From Puniceicoccaceae bacterium (lineage in GTDB: Bacteria > Verrucomicrobiota > Verrucomicrobiae > Opitutales > Coraliomargaritaceae), in NCBI GenBank assembly GCA_902516225.1, contig CABXXS010000001.1, positions 1-64,000 of the forward strand: a DNA stretch of 64,000 bases. Reading direction: 5' to 3'. A program made the translations under genes and the position numbers. The notes beneath the pieces were generated by a model, which was given only the letters and a program-made list of their open reading frames with translations, did not search any database and was not told the DNA's origin. Shown in pieces: positions 26,675 to 36,871 of the stretch (its first letter is position 1; each line of letters opens with the position of its first letter).

Positions 26675-28282
26675 ATGAACTATAAATCTTATTTATTAAG
26701 CGGACTTACCCTTGCTCAGTTTATTTTAGGTGGGTTGCTGCAGGCCGCATTGCCCGACCTGTCGAAAATGAACATCTTGTTTATATGTCCAGAGGACTGG
26801 TCTGCAGCAGCTATTGGCGCCTACGGGAACGAACAAGTGAAGACGCCGAACTTAGACGAATTTGCCAAAACAGGGACTTTGTTTACTAAGGCTTATTGTC
26901 AGAATCCCGTATGCAACCCTTCGCGTAGTTCATTTAACACGGGATTACGCTCGGATACGACGAGGGTTTTTAGCAACGCCGATAAGTTCCAAGAGGTTAT
27001 CCCCGATTGGGCGACCACAATTGGTGAGACTTTAAAAAGTCACCCTATTAAGACTTATATGATAGGAAAGTTGTTTCATCATAACTGGGATGCAATCGTG
27101 CAGTCATCTGCATACGATGGGATGTTAAAATACGGGGAACAAGAGGGTTACAAAGGTAGGGTAATTGAGTATAGTATCCCCAAGGGCACTCCCCCTAATC
27201 CCCCTAAGGCATGGACTTATACCTCTGACTTGGACTGGGACGCAAAGATGATCGAGGCGATGAAGATACGTAAGGAGCTATGGGCGTCTGCGTCCAAAGG
27301 CTCCGAGCAATGGGAAGAAGGGCGAAGTGTATTCCAAAGTCTATCTGCTGAGCTAATCGGCGATAGCGGAGACATCGAAGAGCGTAATTCTGATGGGGTG
27401 AAGGCCCGAGTGGTTGCTAATTTAATTCGTGAACATGCCGATAGTGGCGAACAGTTTTTCATAACGTATGGCAGTAGTCGTCCCCATACGCCTCTCATCG
27501 CTCCTAAGAAGTACTTCGATCTTTATGACCCTAGTATTCTAGAACTTACCAAGGCGAAAAAGGAGCTAGATGAAAATATTCCTGCGGTTGCTAAGCGCCA
27601 TGGGCGCAATTGGGATATTTTTAAAATACGTGAAGAAACTCCCGAACAAGCTCAGGCTGCGATCCATGCCTATTACGCATGTGCTAGTTTTATTGATGAT
27701 CAAATTGGCTTGATACTAGAAGCTCTGGAAGAGTCAGGGCAGGCAGACAACACGATAGTTATCTTTACCTCAGACCATGGCTTCCACTTGGGCGAGCACG
27801 GCATGTGGAGCAAGATCAGCCTTTTTGAACAAGCGACGCGAGTGCCCATGATCGTCAGGATTCCGGGACTCACCGATGGCGCGACCTGTGGAGAAATCGT
27901 CGAATTAGTCGATCTGTATCCGACGCTATGTAATATACTAGAGATTGATTTGCCGCACGATAATCTGGAAGGCATCTCCTTTCTTCCCCTGGTTGAAAAT
28001 CCAGACTTAGCTTGGAAAAAAGCAGCATTTACGGTATGTAGGCAAGGCAGGCATCTTGGTAAGTCGGTCCGAACAAAGTCGCACCGTTACACTGAGTGGG
28101 TCGACTACGTAGATCGCGATGATGAGAATGCAGCGATTCGATTTTCTGAGATGTATGATCTTGAAGCCGATTCTTTGGAGCAAAATAATTTGGCTGATCT
28201 CACCGAACATTCCGCGAAACAAAAGGAGCTCGCAGGCTTACTTTCTGGCGGATGGGAGAATGCTATAGAGCGAATCAAATAG
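26675..28282 (+). CDS. Sulfatase, iduronate-2-sulfatase-like, with ED metal ligands
   Basis: A 535-residue sulfatase with signal peptide (about 1-26). The first metal site reads LFICPEDWSAAAIGAYGN, Glu40-Asp41 where relatives have Asp-Asp. The activation motif is CNPSR (C80), followed by SSFNTGLRSDTTRVFSN. The middle contains an insertion (about residues 140-225) with several lysines and glutamates. Later blocks are SSRPHTPLIAPKKYFDLYDP and TIVIFTSDHGFHLGEHGMWSK, with YDLEADSLEQNNLA near the end. It is the last gene of a run of three closely spaced sulfatases. A perfect hairpin lies 24 bases after its stop, then a 256-base gap before the GH31 gene. Confidence 0.86.
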   Translation: MNYKSYLLSGLTLAQFILGGLLQAALPDLSKMNILFICPEDWSAAAIGAYGNEQVKTPNLDEFAKTGTLFTKAYCQNPVCNPSRSSFNTGLRSDTTRVFSNADKFQEVIPDWATTIGETLKSHPIKTYMIGKLFHHNWDAIVQSSAYDGMLKYGEQEGYKGRVIEYSIPKGTPPNPPKAWTYTSDLDWDAKMIEAMKIRKELWASASKGSEQWEEGRSVFQSLSAELIGDSGDIEERNSDGVKARVVANLIREHADSGEQFFITYGSSRPHTPLIAPKKYFDLYDPSILELTKAKKELDENIPAVAKRHGRNWDIFKIREETPEQAQAAIHAYYACASFIDDQIGLILEALEESGQADNTIVIFTSDHGFHLGEHGMWSKISLFEQATRVPMIVRIPGLTDGATCGEIVELVDLYPTLCNILEIDLPHDNLEGISFLPLVENPDLAWKKAAFTVCRQGRHLGKSVRTKSHRYTEWVDYVDRDDENAAIRFSEMYDLEADSLEQNNLADLTEHSAKQKELAGLLSGGWENAIERIK

Positions 28283-28305
28283 TCTAAGCTCCTACACTTG
28301 CCTGG

Positions 28306-28330
28306 GCTCGCACGCTGTATGCGTGCGAGC
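28306..28330 (+). other. Perfect inverted repeat after the sulfatase run
   Basis: GCTCGCACGC (28306-28315), loop TGTAT, and GCGTGCGAGC (28321-28330): a ten-base-pair GC-rich hairpin with no mismatch. No T run follows, so it is not a classical intrinsic terminator. It may stabilise the 3' end of the sulfatase mRNA or act with Rho. Confidence 0.6.
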
Positions 28331-28538
28331 TGCATAAGCAAAAGGTATCTATTTTAAATGGACTTATCGTTTACGGAACCTTCCAATCTGTTGAAAAATC
28401 TATTAAAACCGTCGAATTGTCTAGGGTTCTGCCGGATTAATTTTACTATTATAAACAATCTTATAACGTTATTACTTTCTACCTATTCAAATATTTCGCC
28501 CTAGCTTATTTACCGCAGACCCCCGAATTGATTATAAA

Positions 28539-30200
28539 ATGATTTCTAAATACTCAAAAGCCTCCTTAGTTTGTTTCTCGGCAATTATTTTTACTTTCCT
28601 TGCGCCGCTCGCCGCGAGTGAGCTCACCTATTCGCAATCGGAAACGATCGAGCTAGAGCTACTACCTGGCGAGTGTTGGTGGGGTGGACTAAGCGTGGAT
28701 GGGTATCGCATGCCTTATACCGAAGATACGGAGCTATCACGTAATCTCTACGGCGATAATCAGGGAAACCAAGCCAGCCCTATATTAATCTCTACGAAAG
28801 GGCGCTATGTCTGGTCGGAAATGCCTTATCGATATAGTTTCACAGGCGGGGTATTGAGCGTGGACCAGGCAATGGGACCTGTCTACGTAGGCGATGAAGG
28901 TGACTCTCTTGCTCAGGCATTTACTGCGGTTTCCCAGATACACTTTCCATCCAACGGAAAAATCCCCGACCCATTGCTGTTCACCTCACCTCAATACAAT
29001 ACTTGGATTGAGTTGATCTATAATCAGAACGAGAGCGATATTCGGGCATACGCCGCCGCCATTTTAAGCAATGACTATCCGCCTGGAGTGATGATGATTG
29101 ATGACAATTGGCAGAGAAGCTATGGAGATTGGCGATTTAGAGCAGACCGCTTCGATGATCCAAAAGGTATGATTCGCTACCTCCATGATAGTGGGTTTAA
29201 AGTAATGATGTGGATTTGCCCTTTTGTAACATCTGATACTGAAACCTTCCGTTTTCTAGCGGCAGAGGGATTGCTCCATCTCGACCCCGAGCGTACGCAG
29301 GAGATTCTTTGGGCGAATACTAGAAATAAGGCTGCTGTGATTCGCTGGTGGAACGGTGCAAGCGCCATGTTGGATTTAAGTAACCCGCGTGCTTTTGCTT
29401 GGATGGAAAGTGAGTTAGATGTTCTCGTCGAAGAATACGGCGTGGATGGCTTTAAGTTTGATGCCGGTGACGCAAAATTCTATAAGTCAGGCATCATCTC
29501 TTTTGAGCAGGATAGTATCGCGAACAAACATACGGAGTACTTCGCAAAGCTTGGGCTGAAATATCCATTGAACGAATATCGCGCTTCTTGGAAGATGGCT
29601 GGATTACCACTGGCTCAACGTTTGCGTGACAAAAGGCCTGATTGGGGGGACTTAAGGCAGCTAATCCCAGGAATGATTGCGCAGGGGCTGATGGGCTATG
29701 CCTACACCTGTCCCGATATGATAGGAGGGGGCGAGTACCAGTCTTTTCTTAAACTAGACAACATCGACCAAGAGTTGGTGGTGCGCTCTGCGCAAGTCCA
29801 TGCATTGATGCCAATGATGCAGTTCTCTGTCGCGCCTTGGCGAGTTTTGAGTCCTGAAAATAATGAGATTTGCAAGGAAATGGCGAAACTACACGCTCAG
29901 TTTGGAGAAGAGATCCTTGCCCTAGCGCACCGGTCCTCCAAAACGGGCGAGCCGATCGTTAAGCCGATGGCCTGGTTCTGGCCGGACGAGGGATACGAGG
30001 ACATTCAAGATCAGTTTATTCTCGGAGATAACTTACTTATTGCTCCGGTTGTTGAAGCATCCGCCCGTGCTCGGAGAATCATCTTTCCTGAGGGTATTTG
30101 GACAGGAGATGATGGCTCGAAGGTCGTCGGGCCTGCGGATATTGAGGTCGAAGTACCACTAGAGCGACTCCCATATTACCGGCTACAGGCCAGTAAATAG
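28539..30200 (+). CDS. GH31-family glycoside hydrolase
   Basis: A 553-residue exported retaining alpha-glycosidase of GH31 (alpha-glucosidase, alpha-xylosidase and related specificities). Signal peptide about 1-27 (VCFSAIIFTFLAPLAAS). A compact N-terminal beta domain precedes the barrel: FTSPQYNTWIELIYNQ, PPGVMMIDDNWQRSYGDWRF, FKVMMWICPFVTSD, and the nucleophile motif GVDGFKFDAGDAKFY (D308). The acid/base is likely the Asp of RPDWGDLRQL (D371), and GLMGYAYTCPDMIGGG is conserved. The FKFDAGDAKFY form and short N-domain resemble the YihQ/SULF-type and fungal-like short GH31 subgroup, so specificity is open. A 256-base gap upstream suggests its own promoter. In a xylose/galactose-rich locus, alpha-xylosidase or alpha-galactosidase activity would fit (inference). 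Confidence 0.85.
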   Translation: MISKYSKASLVCFSAIIFTFLAPLAASELTYSQSETIELELLPGECWWGGLSVDGYRMPYTEDTELSRNLYGDNQGNQASPILISTKGRYVWSEMPYRYSFTGGVLSVDQAMGPVYVGDEGDSLAQAFTAVSQIHFPSNGKIPDPLLFTSPQYNTWIELIYNQNESDIRAYAAAILSNDYPPGVMMIDDNWQRSYGDWRFRADRFDDPKGMIRYLHDSGFKVMMWICPFVTSDTETFRFLAAEGLLHLDPERTQEILWANTRNKAAVIRWWNGASAMLDLSNPRAFAWMESELDVLVEEYGVDGFKFDAGDAKFYKSGIISFEQDSIANKHTEYFAKLGLKYPLNEYRASWKMAGLPLAQRLRDKRPDWGDLRQLIPGMIAQGLMGYAYTCPDMIGGGEYQSFLKLDNIDQELVVRSAQVHALMPMMQFSVAPWRVLSPENNEICKEMAKLHAQFGEEILALAHRSSKTGEPIVKPMAWFWPDEGYEDIQDQFILGDNLLIAPVVEASARARRIIFPEGIWTGDDGSKVVGPADIEVEVPLERLPYYRLQASK

Positions 30201-30272
30201 CCATTAGAAGCACGTACTTAGACTGGACTTACGGCATCAAAAAATAATATTTAATAAAATTGAAGACTACTA

Positions 30273-32186
30273 ATGATGAAGAGAATAATTGTATTTCTCA
30301 CCTTGATTATTTGTTCCGCGGGGACTGGGTATTCTGCGATTGACTACAGTGATCCTGCGCCATTCGGAACCGAAACGACCTATGCACGTGAATCTGACAA
30401 TGCTGCGATTGGACAATGGTGGAACGTTAAGCTTAAGAGAGGGCTTACAGGTTATGATCAACGTGCCTCAAAATGGTTCCAGTCTATCGATCGAGACCAG
30501 GCCTTAGCCTTTGCCCTCTACACGCAGGACCATGGGGTCTTAAAGCTTACCGCGCAGTGCTTCCCTCTATTGCCCGATGAACCGAAAGTAGTAACTCTAG
30601 AATTTAAAGTAGATGGGAAGTGGGTGCTGGTCGATAACGAGCCTGTACAATATCCAGGCTGGTCGGTTCATTTTCGTGTGGATGACTGGGACGCGTCGAA
30701 GAACGTTCCCTATCGGTTAAGTCTAGGGAATCTCTCAGAGTTCGAGGGCTTGGTGCGGGCAGATCCAATGAACAAGGATACGATAGTTGTCGGGTCATTA
30801 AATTGTAATTCTCCAGTAGATAAAGAATTCGATACTAGAAAACAAACGGTTGATAATCTCAAACTTCACGATCCCGATTTGCTTTTCTTTGCTGGGGACC
30901 AGAACTACACCCATGATGAAGCTACTTATGGATGGCTGCAATTTGGTGTACAATTTGCAGAGGTAATGAAAGACCGTCCTACAATTTGTATTCTCGACGA
31001 CCATGATGTTGGCCATCCTAACATTTGGGGTGAAGGTGGAAAAGTATCTTCAGGCGTTAAAGGCGCATCCGACGGCGGTTATATGTTTCCCGCTTCCTTC
31101 GTTCAAATGGTAGAGCGTCAGCAGACTTGGAATTTACCAGACCCGTATGACGCTACTCCCATAGAGCAAGGAATTGGTGTTTATTACACGGATCTAAATG
31201 TTGGCGGTGTCAGCTTTGCTATTTTAGAGGACCGTAAATTTAAGTCTGCGCCTCTGGGTAATATTCCTGAGATGGGCCCCCGCCCAGACCACATCATTGA
31301 TCCCTCCTATAATCGTGCGGCTGTCGATCTACCCGGGCTAAAACTGCTCGGAGATCGGCAACTTGATTTTCTCGATGCTTGGGCTCGTGATTGGAGCGGC
31401 ATCTCTATGAAAGCTGCTTTATCACAAACCGCTTTTTGTGGAGCAGTTCATATCCACGGCAATGAAGATGCCTCACGCTTACTAGCTGACCTTGACTGTA
31501 ACGGCTGGCCACAGACACCTCGTAATGAGGCGCTAAGAGCGCTGCGCCGCGCGCATGCTCCACACTTGTGCGGGGATCAGCACCTTGCGGTGACTGTTCG
31601 GCATGGAATTGATTATTATCGTGATGGACCATATGCGTTCACCGCCCCAGCGATTGTTAATACCATTTATGGTCGCTGGTGGCATCCTGAGGAGGAGGAA
31701 GTCGGAGGTGGGTCGCCTATTGGCGGCCCCAATAAATGGGTAGGGGATTATGAAGATGGATTGGGGAATAAGATCACCATGCTGGCCTACGCTAATCCTG
31801 AAGATCGTAAAGTGCGTGAAAAACGCGGAGATGGGTATGGCATCGTGCGTTTCCATAAGCCCAGCGGAAGAACGACCTTTGAGTGTTGGCCGCGCTTTGT
31901 TGATATTAACGCGGAAGATGCGGAACAATATCCAGGCTGGCCGATTTCTTTTCTTGCCTCGGAAAACGACGGGCGCAAGCCAGTGGGATACTTAGAGGCA
32001 GTGGACCTGCCGCATGAAGAGGCTGTCGTAGAGCTGACCAACGAAGCTACCGGGGAATTAGTCTACTCTTATAGAGTAGAGGGGCCTTCCTTTGCCGCGC
32101 CGGTATATACAACAGATAAGCACACCCTCAAAGTAGGACGAAATCGTGGCGATTTCATCGTTCTTAAGGGAGCAATTGGTAATTAG
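30273..32186 (+). CDS. PhoD-like metallophosphoesterase
   Basis: A 637-residue exported protein with signal peptide (about 1-21; ATG 30273 or the next codon). After an N-terminal beta region (about 25-165) comes the PhoD-type metallophosphatase core. Blocks are VVGSLNCNSP, DPDLLFFAGDQNYTHD (metal Asp), ICILDDHDVGHPN, DLNVGGVSFAILEDRKFK, KLLGDRQLDFLDAWARDW and APHLCGDQHLAVTVRHG (C-terminal metal Asp/His). The C-terminal about 60 residues look like an added beta domain. It would be a calcium/iron-type phosphodiesterase or alkaline phosphatase. A sulfatase starts three bases after its stop, so the pair is coupled. A role in removing phosphate from a phosphorylated or sulfated glycan is an inference; general phosphate scavenging is the alternative. 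Confidence 0.85.
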   Translation: MMKRIIVFLTLIICSAGTGYSAIDYSDPAPFGTETTYARESDNAAIGQWWNVKLKRGLTGYDQRASKWFQSIDRDQALAFALYTQDHGVLKLTAQCFPLLPDEPKVVTLEFKVDGKWVLVDNEPVQYPGWSVHFRVDDWDASKNVPYRLSLGNLSEFEGLVRADPMNKDTIVVGSLNCNSPVDKEFDTRKQTVDNLKLHDPDLLFFAGDQNYTHDEATYGWLQFGVQFAEVMKDRPTICILDDHDVGHPNIWGEGGKVSSGVKGASDGGYMFPASFVQMVERQQTWNLPDPYDATPIEQGIGVYYTDLNVGGVSFAILEDRKFKSAPLGNIPEMGPRPDHIIDPSYNRAAVDLPGLKLLGDRQLDFLDAWARDWSGISMKAALSQTAFCGAVHIHGNEDASRLLADLDCNGWPQTPRNEALRALRRAHAPHLCGDQHLAVTVRHGIDYYRDGPYAFTAPAIVNTIYGRWWHPEEEEVGGGSPIGGPNKWVGDYEDGLGNKITMLAYANPEDRKVREKRGDGYGIVRFHKPSGRTTFECWPRFVDINAEDAEQYPGWPISFLASENDGRKPVGYLEAVDLPHEEAVVELTNEATGELVYSYRVEGPSFAAPVYTTDKHTLKVGRNRGDFIVLKGAIGN

Positions 32187-32189
32187 TCT

Positions 32190-33623
32190 ATGAAAACAAC
32201 TTGGACCTCAATCTGTGCCTTCTTTACGCTCGTAGTAATACTCATAGCTGCGGATCGTCCAAATGTTTTGTTCGTCGCAATCGATGATCTAAACGATTGG
32301 GTCGGCGTGTTCGAGGGCAACCCGCAGGCGAAAACTCCAAATTTAGATAAATTCAATCAGCAGGGCGGACTAGTTATGTTTGACGCTCATGCCCCATCAA
32401 CGGTCTGTGGACCTTCGCGATCATCTATACTCACCGGCAAGTTTCCTCACAGCACGGGAGTCTATGGTAACAAAACAAATCTCAGGGATGCCCCGAAGGC
32501 CAAAGATCTGCTTACCTTGCCGCAGTATTTTAGCAAACATGGCTACCATAGCCTGTCTCAGGGGAAGATTTTTCATGCGCACACACTAGAAGGAAACCAG
32601 CGAGGGGATCAGGGTCAATGGGCCTTCGACGAATGGCATGCTGCCAAGGGTTGGGCCGGACCAATTAGTATAGAAAGGCCTGTAAATGGATTACCCAATT
32701 TACCTGGTGATAAGGGTTACCATTCCATGGGCTTCGATTGGGGGCCCACTGTTGGAAATGATGAGACTAAAATGAAGGACTACCAGACGGCGCAGTGGGC
32801 AGCCCAGCAATTCAGGGATCGTCAGTTCGATAAGCCTTTCTTTATGGCTGTCGGCATAAGTAAGCCACATCTCCAATGGTGGGTACCTCAAAAATATTTC
32901 GATATGTATCCGATCGAGGATATTATTTTACCAGAGACAATACCTAATGATTTAGAGGATATATTAAATAAATGGGACAAGCCGTTTGAACCGCATCCGA
33001 CCTGGAAGCGGGTTGAAACTTACGGGGCCCGTCACAAAGAGGCAGTGCAGGCGTATCTTGCTAACATTACATTTGTCGATGACTGTATAGGAGTACTCCT
33101 AGATGGGTTGGAGAACAGCCAGTACGCGGACAATACGATTGTAATAATTTGGAGTGATCATGGCTGGCACTTAGGTGAAAAGCAGAAATATGGAAAGACG
33201 CAGCTTTGGCAGGAATCTTGCCGTGTGCCGCTGATGATCAAGGTGCCTGGGGTCACGCCTAATAACAAGAAAAGCATGGGCGTGGTTAACTTAATTGACA
33301 TGTACCCGACCTTGGTGGACCTATGCGGCCTTCCGACGAATCCCGAGAACGAAGGGCGCAGTTTTTCAGAGCTCATACTTAATCCGGATATGGATTGGAG
33401 CGAACCAACGCTCTCTGACTATCAATTCGGCGGGCATCGAATTTATGACGGGCGCTATAGCTACATTGTATTTTCCAAATCGGGCACCGAAGAGCTCTAC
33501 GACCACCATGCCGATCCTATGGAGTGGCGCAATTTGGCGAAGGACCCAAAATACAAAGAAATCAAAGAGCGACTAAAAGAGTATGTGCCGCTCGAGCGCG
33601 AGCTACAATCCCCGCAGAGTTAA
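32190..33623 (+). CDS. Sulfatase, iduronate-2-sulfatase-like (S1_7 type)
   Basis: A 477-residue sulfatase with signal peptide (about 1-21, ICAFFTLVVILIA). Blocks: NVLFVAIDDLNDWVGVFEGNP (metal pair D32/D33), activation motif CGPSR (C73), SLSQGKIFHAHTLEG, VGISKPHLQWWVPQKYFD, VIIWSDHGWHLGEKQKYGK and the closing LYDHHADPMEWRNLA. It is very close in motif spelling to the sulfatase at 19137 (VDDLND.VGV, SKGKIFH/SQGKIFH, VGISKPHL, QAYLA..). It is the last gene of the plus-strand island, three bases downstream of the PhoD-like gene, and converges on rsmD across 130 bases with no clear terminator. Confidence 0.88.
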   Translation: MKTTWTSICAFFTLVVILIAADRPNVLFVAIDDLNDWVGVFEGNPQAKTPNLDKFNQQGGLVMFDAHAPSTVCGPSRSSILTGKFPHSTGVYGNKTNLRDAPKAKDLLTLPQYFSKHGYHSLSQGKIFHAHTLEGNQRGDQGQWAFDEWHAAKGWAGPISIERPVNGLPNLPGDKGYHSMGFDWGPTVGNDETKMKDYQTAQWAAQQFRDRQFDKPFFMAVGISKPHLQWWVPQKYFDMYPIEDIILPETIPNDLEDILNKWDKPFEPHPTWKRVETYGARHKEAVQAYLANITFVDDCIGVLLDGLENSQYADNTIVIIWSDHGWHLGEKQKYGKTQLWQESCRVPLMIKVPGVTPNNKKSMGVVNLIDMYPTLVDLCGLPTNPENEGRSFSELILNPDMDWSEPTLSDYQFGGHRIYDGRYSYIVFSKSGTEELYDHHADPMEWRNLAKDPKYKEIKERLKEYVPLERELQSPQS

Positions 33624-33753
33624 AAATTGCTGATACCATGGACACGGTAATTGATAATACATTTTTCCTCCAAATATTCCTCGAGAGAGAATGGTTAATT
33701 CACTGACAGATTATGAATTTCTATACTAGTGAGTATATTGGCATTAGCGAGGG

Positions 33754-34317
33754 TCAGACGATGCGCTCGTAAATGAGTGCCGTAGGTTTGTCTTTCCCAG
33801 CCTTACCTATTCGGTGCAGAACCTGCCAGTCTTTGACCTTCGGCTCCAAGTTTCCTGGCAGCTCGACGAGGACGCGAGCATTTTCAAGAGCGATCGGATT
33901 AATTGCTTTTTCGAAGATGCGCTTCAGATTTTCAGTAATCGTATCGTAAGGTGGATCAAGGAATATCAGATCGTAGCTGGGCGTATTAGAGTCGAGCGTG
34001 AAGACATCGCGAGCGACGACTTTGGCCATAGATATATCCAGATTACAACTACGTATAGTGGCCTGCACATTTTGGCGCAAACAAGTCAGTGCGTCATGAT
34101 TGGTTTCAAAAAAGCTTGAACTCGCTGCGCCGCGACTCAGTGCCTCTAGCCCGTAGCTACCAGTACCAGCAAAGAGATCGGCGACCTTGCAGCCTTCGAT
34201 GCTTACGCCGAGGCTAGAGAAGACCGATTCGCGCAAGCGATCCGTAGCGGGCCGCGTGCTGTTGCCTTTTGGCGCTTTCAGCGGTATGCCGCATGCTCTA
34301 CCACCAGTGATTCGCAT
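33754..34317 (-). CDS. rsmD: 16S rRNA (guanine(966)-N(2))-methyltransferase RsmD
   Basis: A 187-residue SAM-dependent methyltransferase that modifies G966 of 16S rRNA in the small subunit. Starting at ATG 34317 gives [13 protein letters not shown], the normal RsmD N-terminus; an upstream in-frame start at 34362 would overlap kdsA. Blocks: [16 protein letters not shown], motif [21 protein letters not shown] (glycine-rich SAM site), and catalytic motif [12 protein letters not shown]. It is 27 bases downstream of kdsA on the same strand, so it is probably co-transcribed. This is a housekeeping gene between two sulfatase-rich islands. Confidence 0.9.
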   Translation of the reverse strand: MRITGGRACGIPLKAPKGNSTRPATDRLRESVFSSLGVSIEGCKVADLFAGTGSYGLEALSRGAASSSFFETNHDALTCLRQNVQATIRSCNLDISMAKVVARDVFTLDSNTPSYDLIFLDPPYDTITENLKRIFEKAINPIALENARVLVELPGNLEPKVKDWQVLHRIGKAGKDKPTALIYERIV

Positions 34318-34343
34318 TTTATAAAAATCTAAAATACGAAGAG

Positions 34344-35135
34344 TTATCGCATGGCCGACCAAACACGGAGCAAGCTTTCAACTAACTCGGGTAGCTCTGC
34401 GAGTGGCACTTGGCTGGCGGCGTCGGAAATAGCTTTTTCTGGGTTGGGATGTGTTTCGAGGAAGACGCCATTAGCACCTGCGGCCAGCGCGGCGCGAGCC
34501 ATGGCGGGCACGAATTCGCGTTGGCCGCCGCTAATGCCACCGGCCGCGCCAGGAAGTTGCACGCAGTGTGTCGCGTCGATGATGGTGGGGTGACCATTGT
34601 CTGACATGATGCTGAAGCTACGCATATCCACGACTAGGTTCTGATAGCCGAAGGTAGTGCCGCGCTCAGTTTGCCAAATTTCGTTCGCGCCAGCTTCTTC
34701 CATTTTATTGGTGACAAATTCCATCTCGTAGGGGGAAAGGAATTGGCCTTTTTTTACATTAATCGCGCACTCTGTCTTAGCGGCAGCAAGGAGTAGGTCT
34801 GTTTGCCGACACAGGAAGGCGGGAATCTGCAGGGCATCGACGACGGCGCCGACGGTGGCACATTGTTCGGGAGTGTGGACGTCAGTAATGGCCCTGAAAC
34901 CATATTCCGCTTTAACGGTTTGAAAGATCTCCATACCGGCATCGAGCCCTGTGCCCCGGTTGCTACCGATGGAGGTTCGATTTGCTTTATCGAAAGAGCC
35001 CTTAAAAAGAATGTTCAGTTCGCTGTGTTTTTCCTGAAGCGCTGCAAGTGCTTCGGCGACTGGTCGGCAGGTGTCTAGACTCTCTAGTGAACAGGGGCCA
35101 GCAATGAGGAGAAGTTTTTCAGGATCGTAAATCAT
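34344..35135 (-). CDS. kdsA: 3-deoxy-8-phosphooctulonate synthase (KDO-8-P synthase)
   Basis: A 263-residue cytoplasmic enzyme that condenses arabinose-5-phosphate and phosphoenolpyruvate to KDO-8-phosphate for the lipopolysaccharide inner core; it therefore implies an LPS-bearing outer membrane. Family blocks: [10 protein letters not shown] (about 10-19), [12 protein letters not shown] (substrate-binding KANRTS), [53 protein letters not shown] and [13 protein letters not shown]. The Asn in INVKKGQ, against Cys in metal-dependent enzymes at the equivalent early position, cannot be judged firmly without alignment. It lies 57 bases after the FGGY kinase gene and 27 before rsmD on the same strand. 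Confidence 0.93.
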   Translation of the reverse strand: MIYDPEKLLLIAGPCSLESLDTCRPVAEALAALQEKHSELNILFKGSFDKANRTSIGSNRGTGLDAGMEIFQTVKAEYGFRAITDVHTPEQCATVGAVVDALQIPAFLCRQTDLLLAAAKTECAINVKKGQFLSPYEMEFVTNKMEEAGANEIWQTERGTTFGYQNLVVDMRSFSIMSDNGHPTIIDATHCVQLPGAAGGISGGQREFVPAMARAALAAGANGVFLETHPNPEKAISDAASQVPLAELPELVESLLRVWSAMR

Positions 35136-35192
35136 AATGATAATTAAGGATCTCTTTGATGCTTACGCCAAGCTTGCATTTAATAACAGTGG

Positions 35193-36842
35193 TTACTTTT
35201 GGCTACGCATTATTTCAGCATAGGCTTGTTGGTCTTCATAGAGCCGATGAAATATTTTGTATTTAGCGCTGTGAAATTCAGAGAACTCAGCTTGTGGCTG
35301 TATCACAGTCCCCGGCCGAGACATAGCTGCCATGGCAACCTGTAGGTCCTCGTAGGCTCCTGCCGCGACGGCTCCTAGCATAGCAGAACCTAACAGAACT
35401 GATTCGGGCTCTTTCGGTATTAAGAGGCGACACCCAGTGACATTGGCGTGCTGTTGCATGAAGACGGCATTTTTGGTCCCGCCGCCGCAGCAAACCAAAG
35501 TATTTAGGTCGTAGCCGGATGCATTCATGGCGTCGATAATATGTTTTGTGCCGTAGGCAATCGCTTGGATAGTGGCGAGGTAGATACGCGCCAAGTCTTC
35601 GACCCTAGCAGAAAGTTTGAGTCCGGAGATCATACCTCTTAACGATGGATTAGCACGCGGCGAGCGGTTTCCGTGAAAGTAGGGGCAAACGTGTAGCTCG
35701 CGGGTAAGAGGATCGACCTGTCCATCTGGAGCTAGGGCTATAAGTGTTTGATTAAGATAACTGTATATGTCTAAGCCCGCGGCTTGGGCCGCTACTTTCG
35801 CCTCCTCGCTGGCTCCGTGGTTGTTTATGCAATGATCTACAAGGGAACCAGTCGCTGATTGGCCACCCTCATTAAGCCATAGCCCAGGCACCATAGCGGA
35901 AAAATAAGGCCCCCAAACGCCATCTATCGGTCGCTTCTCTTTGGACACAGCCATGTGGCAGGATGATGTGCCTCCAATGAGGGCTAGTCGCTGATCAAGG
36001 TTGGGCGCTAATCTACTTGCTTCTGCCATCCCGATCATCCCAATGCCGCCAGCATGAGCATCAATAATGGATGCCCCGACTTTGGTGCCAGCGGCTAATC
36101 CTAGTTCTTGCGCCGCTTTTTCGCTCAATCCCTTGCCTATGGCTTCCCCCATAGGTCGTACATCTTGTCCTACTCGTATATATTTTTCCTGCACGAGTTC
36201 TTCTAAGCCGGCCGCTTCTAAGAAATCTGCCTGCCAGCCAGGTCTGCCCGCGCTAGCTTCGTGAGCAAGATAGGTCCATTTACAAGTCATAGAGCACAAG
36301 GAGCGAGTTAGGGCCCCTGTCGCGCGATAAGTTAAGTAATCTGGCAGATCAAAAAAGTGAGCCGCCCGTTGCCAAGATTCTGGTAAATGCTTTTTCAACC
36401 ATAGAAGTTTGGGTATCTGCATTTCAGGGGAGATTTTGCCGCCTACATATTCGAAAACTTTATGCTCCTCGCTAAGCTTATTTAAGCTGTCGGCTTCTTC
36501 TATAGCGCGGTGATCCATCCATACTATTACGTTTTTTTCGTCGCCCCCGTCTAAATCAACGGTGACAGGATTGCCAGCGCCGTCTAATAGAACGAGGGAA
36601 CAGGTTGCGTCGAATCCAATACCTTTGATTTTTTCTGCGCTTACGTCAGCGTCTTGACGGACAGCCTTGCAGCACTGCACAATTGCTTCCCAAATGCCTT
36701 CACTTGATTGCTCGGAAAAATCAGGGCGAGGCTGCCACATTTCAATGGCTTTTGTATTGTGAGCTAGCAGAGTTCCTTCGCTGTCGAAGAGTCCCGCTCT
36801 AGCGCTACCTGTGCCGACATCAATTCCTAGAAAGTATTCCAT
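35193..36842 (-). CDS. FGGY-family pentulose kinase (D-ribulokinase-like)
   Basis: A 549-residue cytoplasmic sugar kinase. The N-terminal ATPase block is [17 protein letters not shown] (about 4-20), followed by [17 protein letters not shown] and [11 protein letters not shown]. The catalytic Asp region is [12 protein letters not shown], and [14 protein letters not shown] and [14 protein letters not shown] are FGGY-type phosphate/sugar loops. The C-terminal half has [22 protein letters not shown] and the adenosine-binding [18 protein letters not shown]. It is the YpCarbK/FGGY group whose members phosphorylate D-ribulose and related pentuloses; L-ribulose or xylulose cannot be excluded. It lies 30 bases downstream of the sulfatase/xylanase operon, so it likely phosphorylates a pentulose made from the degraded glycan. 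The matching isomerase is not in the window. Confidence 0.85.
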   Translation of the reverse strand: MEYFLGIDVGTGSARAGLFDSEGTLLAHNTKAIEMWQPRPDFSEQSSEGIWEAIVQCCKAVRQDADVSAEKIKGIGFDATCSLVLLDGAGNPVTVDLDGGDEKNVIVWMDHRAIEEADSLNKLSEEHKVFEYVGGKISPEMQIPKLLWLKKHLPESWQRAAHFFDLPDYLTYRATGALTRSLCSMTCKWTYLAHEASAGRPGWQADFLEAAGLEELVQEKYIRVGQDVRPMGEAIGKGLSEKAAQELGLAAGTKVGASIIDAHAGGIGMIGMAEASRLAPNLDQRLALIGGTSSCHMAVSKEKRPIDGVWGPYFSAMVPGLWLNEGGQSATGSLVDHCINNHGASEEAKVAAQAAGLDIYSYLNQTLIALAPDGQVDPLTRELHVCPYFHGNRSPRANPSLRGMISGLKLSARVEDLARIYLATIQAIAYGTKHIIDAMNASGYDLNTLVCCGGGTKNAVFMQQHANVTGCRLLIPKEPESVLLGSAMLGAVAAGAYEDLQVAMAAMSRPGTVIQPQAEFSEFHSAKYKIFHRLYEDQQAYAEIMRSQK

Positions 36843-36871
36843 TATATTTTTAATTTCTCTACGATTGCAGA

